DNA from: Pirellulaceae bacterium
Lineage (GTDB): Bacteria > Planctomycetota > Planctomycetia > Pirellulales > Pirellulaceae
NCBI GenBank assembly: GCA_019636375.1
Contig: JAHBXS010000004.1
Coordinates: 1 to 64,000 of the forward strand
Direction: 5' to 3'
Length of the DNA stretch: 64,000 bases
This document shows positions 1 to 6,958 of the stretch, piece by piece (positions within the stretch are counted from its first letter, which is position 1; each line of letters starts with the position of its first letter). A model generated the notes under the pieces. That model had not been told where the DNA came from, ran no database searches, and saw only the letters and a list, made by a program, of their open reading frames with translations. A program made the translations under genes and the position numbers.

Positions 1-38
1 AACAAGTTATTTGCTGAAAGATCGGTGCGAGAGAATAG

Positions 39-1127
39 ATGCATTGGCGTGAAATCGTAATTGGATCAGTCGCTACGTTGATTGTCACCGTTCTTGGTGG
101 CGTAGCGGTTTACTACGCGACTCGTGAGCCTCCTGCTCCACCACTTGCCGAGGCGTTGGTGTACGAGCACTTTCGGTCTGGGAAATTCGCTTCCGATACG
201 GCGAAGTTTTCTTTACATACGATTCGCCTACGGAATCGCGGCACGCTTGCGGCAAAAAACGTTGTCATGAACTTGGACTTCCCCGATACGGTAAAAATAA
301 CCGATCGGTCTTTCACGCTCTCCTCGGGGCCAATTGCTGGGCTAACTTCGTCGGGCGCAAAACCAGATTTAATGGAAATCAAGATCGGAAATCTCACTCC
401 TGACGAAGTTCTTACAACCACCATCGTTGTCGACGCCGATGATTCGAGCGATCCGCTAATTGGCGTCAAGAGTGATGCGACTACCGGCACAAAATTTGAA
501 TCTGTAAGTGCAACTCCGGAAACAAACAGGTCAACATGGAACCAAATATCAAGTTTCTTAGTCCCTCTTGCTGCAGCGCTTCAGATTGGGATGCTATTTG
601 CAATATGGCCACTACTACGTCGCATTCTACGAGGGTGGATTCCGAAGAGTCGATCGCGAAACAACACCGCGTTTGTCTATTTGTTGCAGAATCTTCCAAA
701 GCATGCGGAAAGCCTTCTGAGAATGGATATTGAGACTCGGGGTGCTGATCCGATCTCCCTTGCAAACTACGGACTTGCCCTTGGGTTGCAAGGAAACCTG
801 GTGGAATGCGAACGCCATCTCGCGGCTGCCGAATTTTGGGCGCATCAAAATAGGCACGAGAATGCGGTCATATCGTTCAATCGGTTTCTGCTGGCGATGT
901 TTGCATCAGACGAAAACCTCGCAAAACAACACCTTGAAACGGCGATTCGACTAGACAAAGATACCAAACGCTATGTGTCCTTTGCCGATTTGGTTTGGCA
1001 ACGTACATCCCCGTTACCGAAGGTCGACGAACTATTGGTCAAACATGGAATAAAACCCTTCAAGACAACAGAACTATCAGCAAATAACAATCCGATGGAC
1101 CGAAGCGGGGGATCGGCCGCTTCCTAA
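39..1127 (+). CDS. Cassette A membrane protein with TPR-like C-terminus, unknown function
   Basis: I do not recognise this 362-residue protein. Residues about 7-27 form a hydrophobic N-terminal anchor. Residues about 35-160 look like a beta-rich extracellular domain (a DUF11-like stretch with the words LRNRGTLAAKNVVMNLDFP). A second membrane segment lies at about 175-195, followed by basic residues and a helical C-terminal half whose pattern (LANYGLALGLQGNLVECERHL) resembles TPR repeats. The last 14 residues (NNNPMDRSGGSAAS) are encoded by the attC site that begins at 1082, and the stop codon lies in the attC loop region. It is the first of a run of plus-strand genes separated by attC-like sites, so it is read here as an integron cassette gene. 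The 38 bases before it probably belong to the same cassette. Confidence 0.75.
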   Translation: MHWREIVIGSVATLIVTVLGGVAVYYATREPPAPPLAEALVYEHFRSGKFASDTAKFSLHTIRLRNRGTLAAKNVVMNLDFPDTVKITDRSFTLSSGPIAGLTSSGAKPDLMEIKIGNLTPDEVLTTTIVVDADDSSDPLIGVKSDATTGTKFESVSATPETNRSTWNQISSFLVPLAAALQIGMLFAIWPLLRRILRGWIPKSRSRNNTAFVYLLQNLPKHAESLLRMDIETRGADPISLANYGLALGLQGNLVECERHLAAAEFWAHQNRHENAVISFNRFLLAMFASDENLAKQHLETAIRLDKDTKRYVSFADLVWQRTSPLPKVDELLVKHGIKPFKTTELSANNNPMDRSGGSAAS

Positions 1128-1171
1128 TGGAAAATTTACTTGCCCCCGCTCGGTCATCGGGGTCGTTCTCA
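1082..1171 (+). repeat. attC-like recombination site 1
   Basis: The left box AAATAAC (1082-1088) and right box GTTCTCA (1165-1171) bound an imperfect palindrome. The left arm CCGATGGACCGAAGCGGGGG (1092-1111) pairs with 1143-1160 (CCCCCGCTCGGTCATCGG), leaving one extra G and one extra A only in the left arm. Extrahelical bases in one arm plus conserved AAC/GTT ends are the hallmark of integron attC sites. The right box does not match the usual GTTRRRY consensus fully. Confidence 0.85.
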
Positions 1172-1499
1172 AATTCAAAATCCAGGACGGAGACGGACGG
1201 CAGAGCCGAACTTAAAACCGTAATCCAGACTGTCTCCAGGGATCGATAACGACATACTGCAACGGATCTGATGCAAGCGTTGCGATGGACCTAATTAACA
1301 TGGTAGACTTGGAACGCGTGACATGATTGCAGCGTGACCTTAGAGCTCGTACAATGACGAGACAGAATCAAGACAGGGATCGAATGGCGATCCTTGCAAA
1401 CCCGAAAACATTTGAGAACCAAGCATTGGACCGAAGGGCTCGATCATTCGGCCCTGACTTGTGTCGAGATCACCCCTCGCCCTTCGGTCAATGCAATCG
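1166..1499 (+). other. Integron cassette B, no convincing gene
   Basis: This 334-bp unit lies between the GTT cut points of attC-like sites 1 and 2. No reading frame in it has the length or composition of its neighbours. It contains a promoter-like pair at 1327-1355 and a possible short frame (ATG at 1384, AGGGA just upstream) that runs through attC 2 and ends in an ATGA overlap with the start of the cassette C gene at 1521. It may be a promoter cassette, a small-RNA cassette or a decayed one. Confidence 0.6.
1327..1355 (+). promoter_or_regulatory. Sigma70-like promoter in cassette B
   Basis: TTGCAG (1327-1332) and TACAAT (1350-1355) are separated by exactly 17 bases. The -10 matches TATAAT at 5 of 6 positions; the -35 is weak (3 of 6). 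It would read into cassettes C and D. This is sequence-pattern evidence only. Confidence 0.35.
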
Positions 1500-1505
1500 T
1501 TATGT
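1413..1505 (+). repeat. attC-like recombination site 2
   Basis: The boxes are TGAGAAC (1413-1419) and GTTATGT (1499-1505). The arm GCATTGGACCGAAGGGC (1423-1439) pairs with GCCCTTCGGTCAATGC (1479-1494) with one extra G in the left arm. It shares the core ATTGGACCGAAG with attC-like site 1 (ATGGACCGAAG), as expected for sites of one host lineage. Confidence 0.82.
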
Positions 1506-1520
1506 CGCTCAGGGGCGGAA

Positions 1521-1973
1521 ATGAAATCCAAACTCCTGCGAGAGTCGTTTCGTTCCTATGCCGGAGACGAGAAATATCGACGATTCATTCGCGCACTAAA
1601 CACCGCATCGCAGAATGCCGTCCAACTCCGTTATTGGCAGGACGTACTTTGGACCGGCTTTGCGTCGACAGTACCAGACTGCCCCTGTGATTACTCGACG
1701 ATTCAGCAATTGTTCGCAGTCTGCGAATTGCATGATTGCGACTTACTGACGGACACCGTTCTTGCGCCTTACAGCCAGCTTCGTCACAGTCGGACGCAAT
1801 CGCCTGATACTGGACTTCAGGCCGGAACAATTGACAATGACAAATATCCATATCCGGGATGGCCTGTGTCACCAGACGATTGGCCACCCCATGAAAACAA
1901 ATTCGTTGACGTGTTATACTGCCCAAAATGCCGTGAACTTCGCGCCCAACGTGAGCGCGAAAACGAGACATAA
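1521..1973 (+). CDS. Cassette C protein, unknown function
   Basis: A soluble protein of 150 residues with no signal peptide and no family that I recognise. It is rich in Cys, Trp, Tyr and Asp (for example CPCDYSTIQQLFAVCELHDCD). It ends with a CPKC motif (LYCPKCREL) near the C-terminus, and a second pair (DCPC) lies near residue 50, so metal binding is possible. I chose ATG 1521, preceded by AGGGGCGGAA, over upstream in-frame starts because those would lie inside attC 2. The stop codon TAA (1971-1973) lies inside the left box of attC 3, which is typical of integron cassettes where the gene fills the cassette. Confidence 0.72.
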   Translation: MKSKLLRESFRSYAGDEKYRRFIRALNTASQNAVQLRYWQDVLWTGFASTVPDCPCDYSTIQQLFAVCELHDCDLLTDTVLAPYSQLRHSRTQSPDTGLQAGTIDNDKYPYPGWPVSPDDWPPHENKFVDVLYCPKCRELRAQRERENET

Positions 1974-2058
1974 CAAACGGTTCAACCGGAGCCGCGGGCA
2001 ACGCGGTTTCTGAGGTCAGTGCTTGTTCGCCGCGGCCCGGTTAACCGCGTCGTTAGTC
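1968..2058 (+). repeat. attC-like recombination site 3
   Basis: The boxes are ACATAAC (1968-1974) and GTTAGTC (2052-2058). The arm CGGTTCAACCGGAGCCGCGG (1978-1997) pairs with CCGCGGCCCGGTTAACCG (2030-2047), leaving an extra C and an extra A in the left arm. On the bottom strand these would be the G and T extrahelical bases seen in classical attC sites. This is the clearest of the four sites. Confidence 0.9.
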
Positions 2059-2087
2059 ACTCACTCGTTGTCTCACGAGATCTACTC

Positions 2088-2675
2088 ATGCATGTTGCGT
2101 TGCGGCGATTCCTAACAATCGTAGTTGGATCAACTATCCTTACCTGCGTTCTGGGGATTTGCCTCGATCTGGTTACCGCAAACGTGGCGGTTGAGTACTT
2201 TTCGGTCCATCACCCAAAAATTATCGCAACAGATAATCCATGGGCATTGGCGTTGGTTTGGGGTGTTGCTGCATCGTGGTGGTTCGGTGCGATGGCTGGT
2301 GCGGTAGTGGCGTCGATCAATCACCGCCGCAAGCAGCCGTTGGAGCCATCACGAATTCTGAGATGGACGGCGATTGCTTGTATCGCACTGTGGTTGATCA
2401 TGGTTGCGATTCTTCTCGCAGTGATGGTAATATCGAGTACCATTCCGATTGAGCGACGACCTGTTACCTTTGAGTCTGACCGTCGGCTCGTTGCTGTCGC
2501 AATGGCCCATCAGTACGAATATATTCTTGGTGCGGTAGCCTTATTGGTTATTTGCGCAATGACATGGAGGGCAAGGCTAAAACGCCATTCGACAAAAAGT
2601 GACGAACCATCGCATGCACTGGAGCCGGCGGCCGGGCCGAATCACAATGGAGAGTCATCACCGCCGGCCCAGTGA
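2088..2675 (+). CDS. Cassette D four-helix membrane protein, unknown function
   Basis: A 195-residue protein with four hydrophobic segments at about 7-30, 52-76, 92-117 and 146-163. This suggests an inner-membrane protein with a short polar tail. No catalytic motif is visible and I do not recognise a family. ATG 2088 is preferred because an upstream in-frame GTG at 2019 lies inside attC 3. The tail from about residue 172 (DEPSHALEPAAGPNHNGE) is the translation of attC 4, so its sequence reflects recombination-site constraints rather than protein function. Confidence 0.72.
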   Translation: MHVALRRFLTIVVGSTILTCVLGICLDLVTANVAVEYFSVHHPKIIATDNPWALALVWGVAASWWFGAMAGAVVASINHRRKQPLEPSRILRWTAIACIALWLIMVAILLAVMVISSTIPIERRPVTFESDRRLVAVAMAHQYEYILGAVALLVICAMTWRARLKRHSTKSDEPSHALEPAAGPNHNGESSPPAQ

Positions 2676-2690
2676 TGTGGGGCGTTCGTC
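2601..2690 (+). repeat. attC-like recombination site 4
   Basis: The boxes GACGAAC (2601-2607) and GTTCGTC (2684-2690) are perfect complements. The arm CATGCACTGGAGCCGGCGG (2613-2631) pairs with CCGCCGGCCCAGTGATG (2661-2677), leaving an extra G and an extra A in the left arm. The span of 90 bp equals that of the other three sites within three bases. Confidence 0.88.
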
Positions 2691-2705
2691 GCTCAAGAGA
2701 GCCGC

Positions 2706-3005
2706 ATGAAATCAGAAGTCTTTCGAGATACCGCAAAACTCATCGGCTACAACCAGTCCGATGACATCGTTTACAGCGTTCGGCTACCATTGCACGAATA
2801 CTACGATGGCGAACATCCATGGAACACATCTGAAGGCGTACTTGCGCTGAAAATGGTGAAGATGACCGGGCAATTGTTTGATGCGCGCGGTAACATGACC
2901 CAAGAATTTGAATCGGTATTTTCATCCGACGATGGCACTTACATTGGTGGATGGGCGAAACACGATGACGGAACCGAACGTCGTGATGGTGTCTGCGCAA
3001 CCTGA
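2706..3005 (+). CDS. Cassette E small protein, unknown function
   Basis: A 99-residue soluble, acidic protein beginning MKSEVFRDTAKLIGYNQSDD. There is no signal peptide, no membrane segment and no family that I recognise. It starts 22 bases after the right box of attC 4, with a purine-rich AAGAGAG upstream, as expected for a cassette gene. No attC-like palindrome follows it, so it is either the last gene of the array with a lost site or a native gene that borders the array. Confidence 0.65.
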   Translation: MKSEVFRDTAKLIGYNQSDDIVYSVRLPLHEYYDGEHPWNTSEGVLALKMVKMTGQLFDARGNMTQEFESVFSSDDGTYIGGWAKHDDGTERRDGVCAT

Positions 3006-3666
3006 AACCACATGCTGCTTCCCTACAAAATCAACACAACAGCGCGACGAACATCTCTATGGCCCTTGAAGTCAAGTAGTACATACCTTTTTCGGCGGAA
3101 AAAGTGGCAGATTTTTTTTCCTTGTGGGGAATGAGAGTCTCCATTTTCTCCGAAGGCCCTCCTGGGCCGTGCGTTCTGAGGATGTGGAGACGGGCTGGAG
3201 TCGATTCGCTCGACCACCTTCCGCGTCTCTCGGTACTGCTCGACTTAACTTGAGTGGACTGATCGGGGACGGGTGGATCGCGCTGATGCCAGCCGAGGGT
3301 TTTCTTTTCTTAGCGAGTCAGACCGATTTCGCCGCTCTTGGCTGACTGCGGTTGCCGCAAAAACCTCTATATCGCTAGGGAGCCTTACTGGTTGCCAATG
3401 AAGTTTTAGTTGGCGAGTTTTTCACCGTTTTGTTCGATCAACCAGACGTGTAAGGTACCGATCCTTTTCAGTGTAACATGCTGGTCGTTGATTGTTAACT
3501 TTCATCATTGGTCCCCGAAAATTTGAGCGGCTTGAGTGAATCGCGCTTGAGCATAGGCCCAATTGCTTCGTACTCTTGAATCTCCCGTTGCGGCCAACTT
3601 GACACCTGACGCCCTGACCTAATAATGGCATCTAATTGAAGAGAATTCGGGGAAAGGAACTTGCTG
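3006..3666. other. Intergenic region beside the cassette array
   Basis: No credible gene or attC site is seen in these 661 bases. A hairpin at 3087-3104 (CTTTTTC, GGCG loop, GAAAAAG) is followed after seven bases by eight Ts (3112-3119). It could end plus-strand transcription out of the array, although the stem is A/T-rich. The purine stretch GGGGAAAGGAAC just before 3661 is the ribosome binding site of the next gene. Confidence 0.4.
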
Positions 3667-4314
3667 ATGAATGGCGGATTTTTAATGACAGTCCTGGGGC
3701 CAGTGGTTGCAACGCTCACTTTCGGAATCGCAACGACTGGGATTAGTTACGGAAAACTACATGGCCAGGATCGTTTGGAAATTGGCACGATTTTAGAAGG
3801 CTGGGCGGAACTGGAGGGGACTGATGATCGAAAACATTCGCTTGCAGATTTGAGCGAGTACGATTTCATCGTCGTCTGCTTTACGTGTAACACTTGCCCC
3901 TACTCGATCGACTACGAAGACCGCCTGATTGCCTTGCATCAACGTTTTGTTGACGACAAAACGGCCCAAGTTGCCGTCGTGGCGATCAACTCGAACGACA
4001 CTCCTGGGGATCAAATCGAAAAGATGAAAGAACGCGCGGAGCAAAAAGAGTTTCCATTCCTTTACCTCCGCGACCCAGATCAAGAGATTGCCAAACAGTT
4101 CAAGGCACTCTACACCCCAGAGTTTTTCGTCTTGGACAAACAAAGGGCGTTGCATTACCAAGGAGCACTCGACGACAAAACGAAACCGAACGAGGTTTCG
4201 CAAGAATTCGTCGTTGAAGTCATCGATGCCCTGAAGGCTGGCGCAGAACCCCCGTTCACCTTTCAACAACCCCGCGGCTGCAAAATCCGCTTTTCAAAGC
4301 CTAAACGAGATTAG
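3667..4314 (+). CDS. Exported thioredoxin-fold redoxin (AhpC/TSA-like)
   Basis: A 215-residue thiol-disulphide family protein. A hydrophobic N-terminal segment (about residues 7-28) suggests export or anchoring. The redox motif is CNTCPYS (FTCNTCPYSIDYEDR), a CxxC-type site in the position typical of the redoxins that planctomycetes and related bacteria carry with a CNxCP signature. The cis-proline region appears as ALYTPEFFVLD, and the C-terminus has the family's GCKIRF ending. Likely role: reduction or oxidation of periplasmic thiols; the substrate is unknown. GGGGAAAGGAAC lies upstream and ATG 3667 is at the correct distance; a TTG at 3661 is less likely. It stands alone, with no operon partner. 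Confidence 0.8.
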   Translation: MNGGFLMTVLGPVVATLTFGIATTGISYGKLHGQDRLEIGTILEGWAELEGTDDRKHSLADLSEYDFIVVCFTCNTCPYSIDYEDRLIALHQRFVDDKTAQVAVVAINSNDTPGDQIEKMKERAEQKEFPFLYLRDPDQEIAKQFKALYTPEFFVLDKQRALHYQGALDDKTKPNEVSQEFVVEVIDALKAGAEPPFTFQQPRGCKIRFSKPKRD

Positions 4315-4599
4315 TTAGGCACAGAAACACTGCATAAATTGTGATTTCCAGCAGTACCCATCCTCGCTCAGTCTCTTGGTACCAGGTAAAATACGCTCAT
4401 CCTTCCATAATTTATCGAGAGGTTAGCTCAGGCGATCGATTTTGCCATTTGGATTGGGCAGGGAAAGACTGAAAACTTTGTTAGTGTTTTTCCCATTTCA
4501 TTGACGTTGGAAATGGGGGCGCATATCTATTCAATTCGTTTTGCGGTCAATCTTCGGAAAAACATTTGCATTTACCACATTTAAAATGGGATGAAAATC

Positions 4600-5013
4600 A
4601 TGAAAAGTCTACGTACCGGATTGTTGATTGGATTTGTTCTTTTGGCCGTATTGGGCTGTGACGCTGGAAAAGACTTGGAGCCGGAACATCACAAAGTTGC
4701 CAAAACTATGATTGCCCGTCTTCAAGGGCTCACAGAGTTACTTAAAGGCATTACCGACGTTGCGACTGCCGAAGCCGCACTTCCGGAGATCGAATCAATC
4801 ATGAAAGAGTTCGAGATTGATCAAAAGAATAGTCAGTCAATACCTGATCCAACTCCTGAGCAGGAAAAAGAACTTGAAGAGCTCTTCAAGGACCAAATGA
4901 TTGAGAGTCAAATTGCCTTTCAGCAAGAGATGTTTCGTCTATCGATGAATCGCGAGGCTATCGAGATTATCAAGCCCGCGTTGACCCGCCTAAGTCAAGC
5001 CAAAGACAAATAG
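4600..5013 (+). CDS. Small predicted lipoprotein, unknown function
   Basis: A 137-residue protein with a lipoprotein signal: short basic start, hydrophobic core and the lipobox LAVLGC ending at about residue 20. After the Cys it is charged and almost entirely helical (EKELEELFKDQMIES), compatible with a coiled coil. I do not recognise a family. ATG 4600 has GGGATGA upstream at good spacing; an in-frame ATG at 4591 would have no room for a ribosome binding site. The about 285 bases before it carry no gene. Confidence 0.65.
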   Translation: MKSLRTGLLIGFVLLAVLGCDAGKDLEPEHHKVAKTMIARLQGLTELLKGITDVATAEAALPEIESIMKEFEIDQKNSQSIPDPTPEQEKELEELFKDQMIESQIAFQQEMFRLSMNREAIEIIKPALTRLSQAKDK

Positions 5014-5029
5014 TCACAAAGGTAAAGAA

Positions 5030-5103
<74 letters not shown>

Positions 5104-5226
5104 GTGTTTTCTAAGCAAAAATTTAGCCAATTTGGGGGCTGCCGACAAGGGGTGCTGTTTTTATGCGGAAACCTTGTTCGGGGCTTTTCGAAAACGATTC
5201 ACTTGCCGTTGTGTCGCCAAAAAAAC

Positions 5227-5369
5227 GGGGTGTACGCCCGGGCCTGTCAAAAATCACTGTTGAAGATGTTTTAGCGGAAAGACCGCAACCCGAAGCGTGA
5301 GCGAGGGAGCACCAATTTTCCCTCGCTGACGCTTCGGGTTCAGATTTTTGCCAGGCCAGTGCACGCCCC
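5227..5369. repeat. Nested palindromic element (REP/MITE-like) with CCCGAAGCG core
   Basis: The outer arms at 5227-5255 and 5343-5369 are imperfect inverted repeats (GGGGTGTACGCCCGGGCCTG versus, inverted, GGGGCGTGCACTGGCCTGGC, both continuing into CAAAAATC). Inside them sits a second, tighter palindrome: AACCCGAAGCGTGAGCGAGGG (core at 5288-5307) and CCCTCGCTGACGCTTCGGG (5320-5338). The inner core recurs at 15815-15866. The element fills most of the gap between the tRNA and mog. Confidence 0.75.
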
Positions 5370-5444
5370 TACTCGCGTTATCGGCGATTTAGGGCCGCGA
5401 ATTCACAAAAGTGTTTCCAGTTATCGCGATGGATTCCCCCGAAT

Positions 5445-5969
5445 CTAGCTCCCCTTGGGGCGGAAGGCGACGATTCGATTTGGGTTCGTTTCCATTCGAG
5501 GGCCGCCCAGCAGATCGATACAATAGGGTACCGCTGCAAAAACTCCATCGAGGCACTGGGCAATCGCTTTCGGACTCCCAGGTAAATTGATGATCAAACA
5601 CTTGCCGCGCGTCCCAGCGATTTGCCGGGAGAGGATTGCGGTGGGGACAAAGTTTAGGGAAACCCGTCGCATCTCCTCCCCGAATCCCGGAAGCAGTCGT
5701 TCACAAACCGCTTCGGTCGCTTCCGGCGTCACGTCGCGAATCGCCGGGCCGGTTCCACCGGTCGTGATGACAAGCGAGCAAAGTTCATTGTCCACGAGGT
5801 CGATCAGGCATTTTTCGATCAGCTCTTGTTCGTCACTGACCAGCCGCGATATCGACTCAAATGGACTGGCGATGACTTCTTCCAGATAAGCGGCGACGGC
5901 CGGTCCGCCTCGGTCGACGTACTCCCCTCGACTGGCTCGATCTGAGATCGTGACAATTCCGATTTTCAT
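5445..5969 (-). CDS. mog: Molybdopterin adenylyltransferase (MogA/MoaB family)
   Basis: A 174-residue enzyme of molybdenum cofactor synthesis. MogA adenylylates molybdopterin before molybdate insertion. Visible motifs are MKIGIVTISDRASRG at the N-terminus, the MPT-binding TTGGTGPAIRDVTPEAT at about residues 89-105, and LPGSPKAI near residue 130. The length is normal for the family. The gene lies three bases downstream of purC on the same strand, so the two are probably cotranscribed, although purine synthesis and Moco synthesis are only loosely linked (both depend on purine nucleotides). No other Moco gene is in the window. Confidence 0.9.
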   Translation of the reverse strand: MKIGIVTISDRASRGEYVDRGGPAVAAYLEEVIASPFESISRLVSDEQELIEKCLIDLVDNELCSLVITTGGTGPAIRDVTPEATEAVCERLLPGFGEEMRRVSLNFVPTAILSRQIAGTRGKCLIINLPGSPKAIAQCLDGVFAAVPYCIDLLGGPRMETNPNRIVAFRPKGS

Positions 5970-5972
5970 GGA

Positions 5973-6845
5973 CTATTTCCAAGCAAAATTTTGACCGGTC
6001 AGTCGCTCGAAGGCTTCAATGTATTTGGCTCGCGTCTTGTCGACAATTTCTGCGGGAAGTTCAGGTGGCGGAGAGTTTTTGTCCCAAGTTGTCGTCTCTA
6101 AAAACTCCCGCACAAACTGTTTGTCGAACGAAAGCTGGTTCTGGCCAGGAGTGTACGTGTCGGCGGGCCAAAAACGAGAACTGTCCGGCGTCAACACTTC
6201 GTCGATCAACAGCAGTTGATCATCGTACCAGCCGAACTCGAATTTCGTATCGGCCAGGATAATGCCGCAAGATTCCGCGTGAGCCGAGGCAGCCTGGTAG
6301 ATTTCCAAACTGCGGTGCTGCAATTCCTCGGCGACTTCAAGAGAAACGATCCCCGCCATCTGCTCGAAGCTGATGTTTTCGTCATGGGCTCCCCCCTCGG
6401 CCTTGGTCGCGGGAGTGAACAGCGGTTTTTCAAACCGAGCACAGTTCGGAAGTCCGACAGACAAGGCATGTCCGCAAACGCTCCCCGTCGCGAGGTAATC
6501 GCGCCACCCGGAACCAACGAGATAGCCACGCACGACACATTCGACGGGCACGACGCTGCATTTACGGACGATCATTGCACGCCCGGCCAATTGATCACGA
6601 TCAAGCCCAACGGGGAGTTCGCAACTCGACAGGTCTGTCGAGACAAGGTGATTCGGGACGTTCAAAAACTGAAACCAAAACTTGCTGATCTCCGTCAGGA
6701 CACGGCCTTTGTCTGGTATCGTCGTGGGAAGAATCCAGTCAAAAGCGCTGATTCGGTCTGAAGCGACGAGGAGCAAATGTTCGCCCAGATCGTAGAGATC
6801 GCGAACTTTGCCTTGCCGCATTGGTTGGGTGACTTTACTGCTCAA
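5973..6845 (-). CDS. purC: Phosphoribosylaminoimidazole-succinocarboxamide synthase
   Basis: SAICAR synthetase of the purine pathway, which joins aspartate to CAIR with ATP. The 290 residues are typical of the longer bacterial/eukaryotic form. Motifs seen are GKVRDLYDLG near residue 12, SDRISAFDW near 30, VVRGYLVGSGWRDY near 107, and DTKFEFGWYDDQ followed by DEVLTPDSSRFW near 200-225. It is the first gene of a likely two-gene unit with mog. It starts at ATG 6845, with about 110 bases of non-coding DNA to the gene downstream of it in sequence order (6959). Confidence 0.95.
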   Translation of the reverse strand: MSSKVTQPMRQGKVRDLYDLGEHLLLVASDRISAFDWILPTTIPDKGRVLTEISKFWFQFLNVPNHLVSTDLSSCELPVGLDRDQLAGRAMIVRKCSVVPVECVVRGYLVGSGWRDYLATGSVCGHALSVGLPNCARFEKPLFTPATKAEGGAHDENISFEQMAGIVSLEVAEELQHRSLEIYQAASAHAESCGIILADTKFEFGWYDDQLLLIDEVLTPDSSRFWPADTYTPGQNQLSFDKQFVREFLETTTWDKNSPPPELPAEIVDKTRAKYIEAFERLTGQNFAWK

Positions 6846-6958
6846 AGTAATTTCCTGCCGTCGTTTTGGTGATCGATAACCGCGTCATCAGGTTACCAAA
6901 TTCGGAGATTTTTTGTAGGCAGGCGAACGCGGCGGCCGCTTCAAACGGCATACATCAG

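Noticed and set aside
1082..1127. C-terminal sorting signal (PEP-CTERM-like) on the cassette A protein
   Set aside because: The tail is explained by translation of the attC site and has no hydrophobic helix or basic end.
3124..3345. Possible 73-residue gene after the cassette array
   Set aside because: It has no ribosome site, an odd composition and no recognisable feature. It is probably chance.
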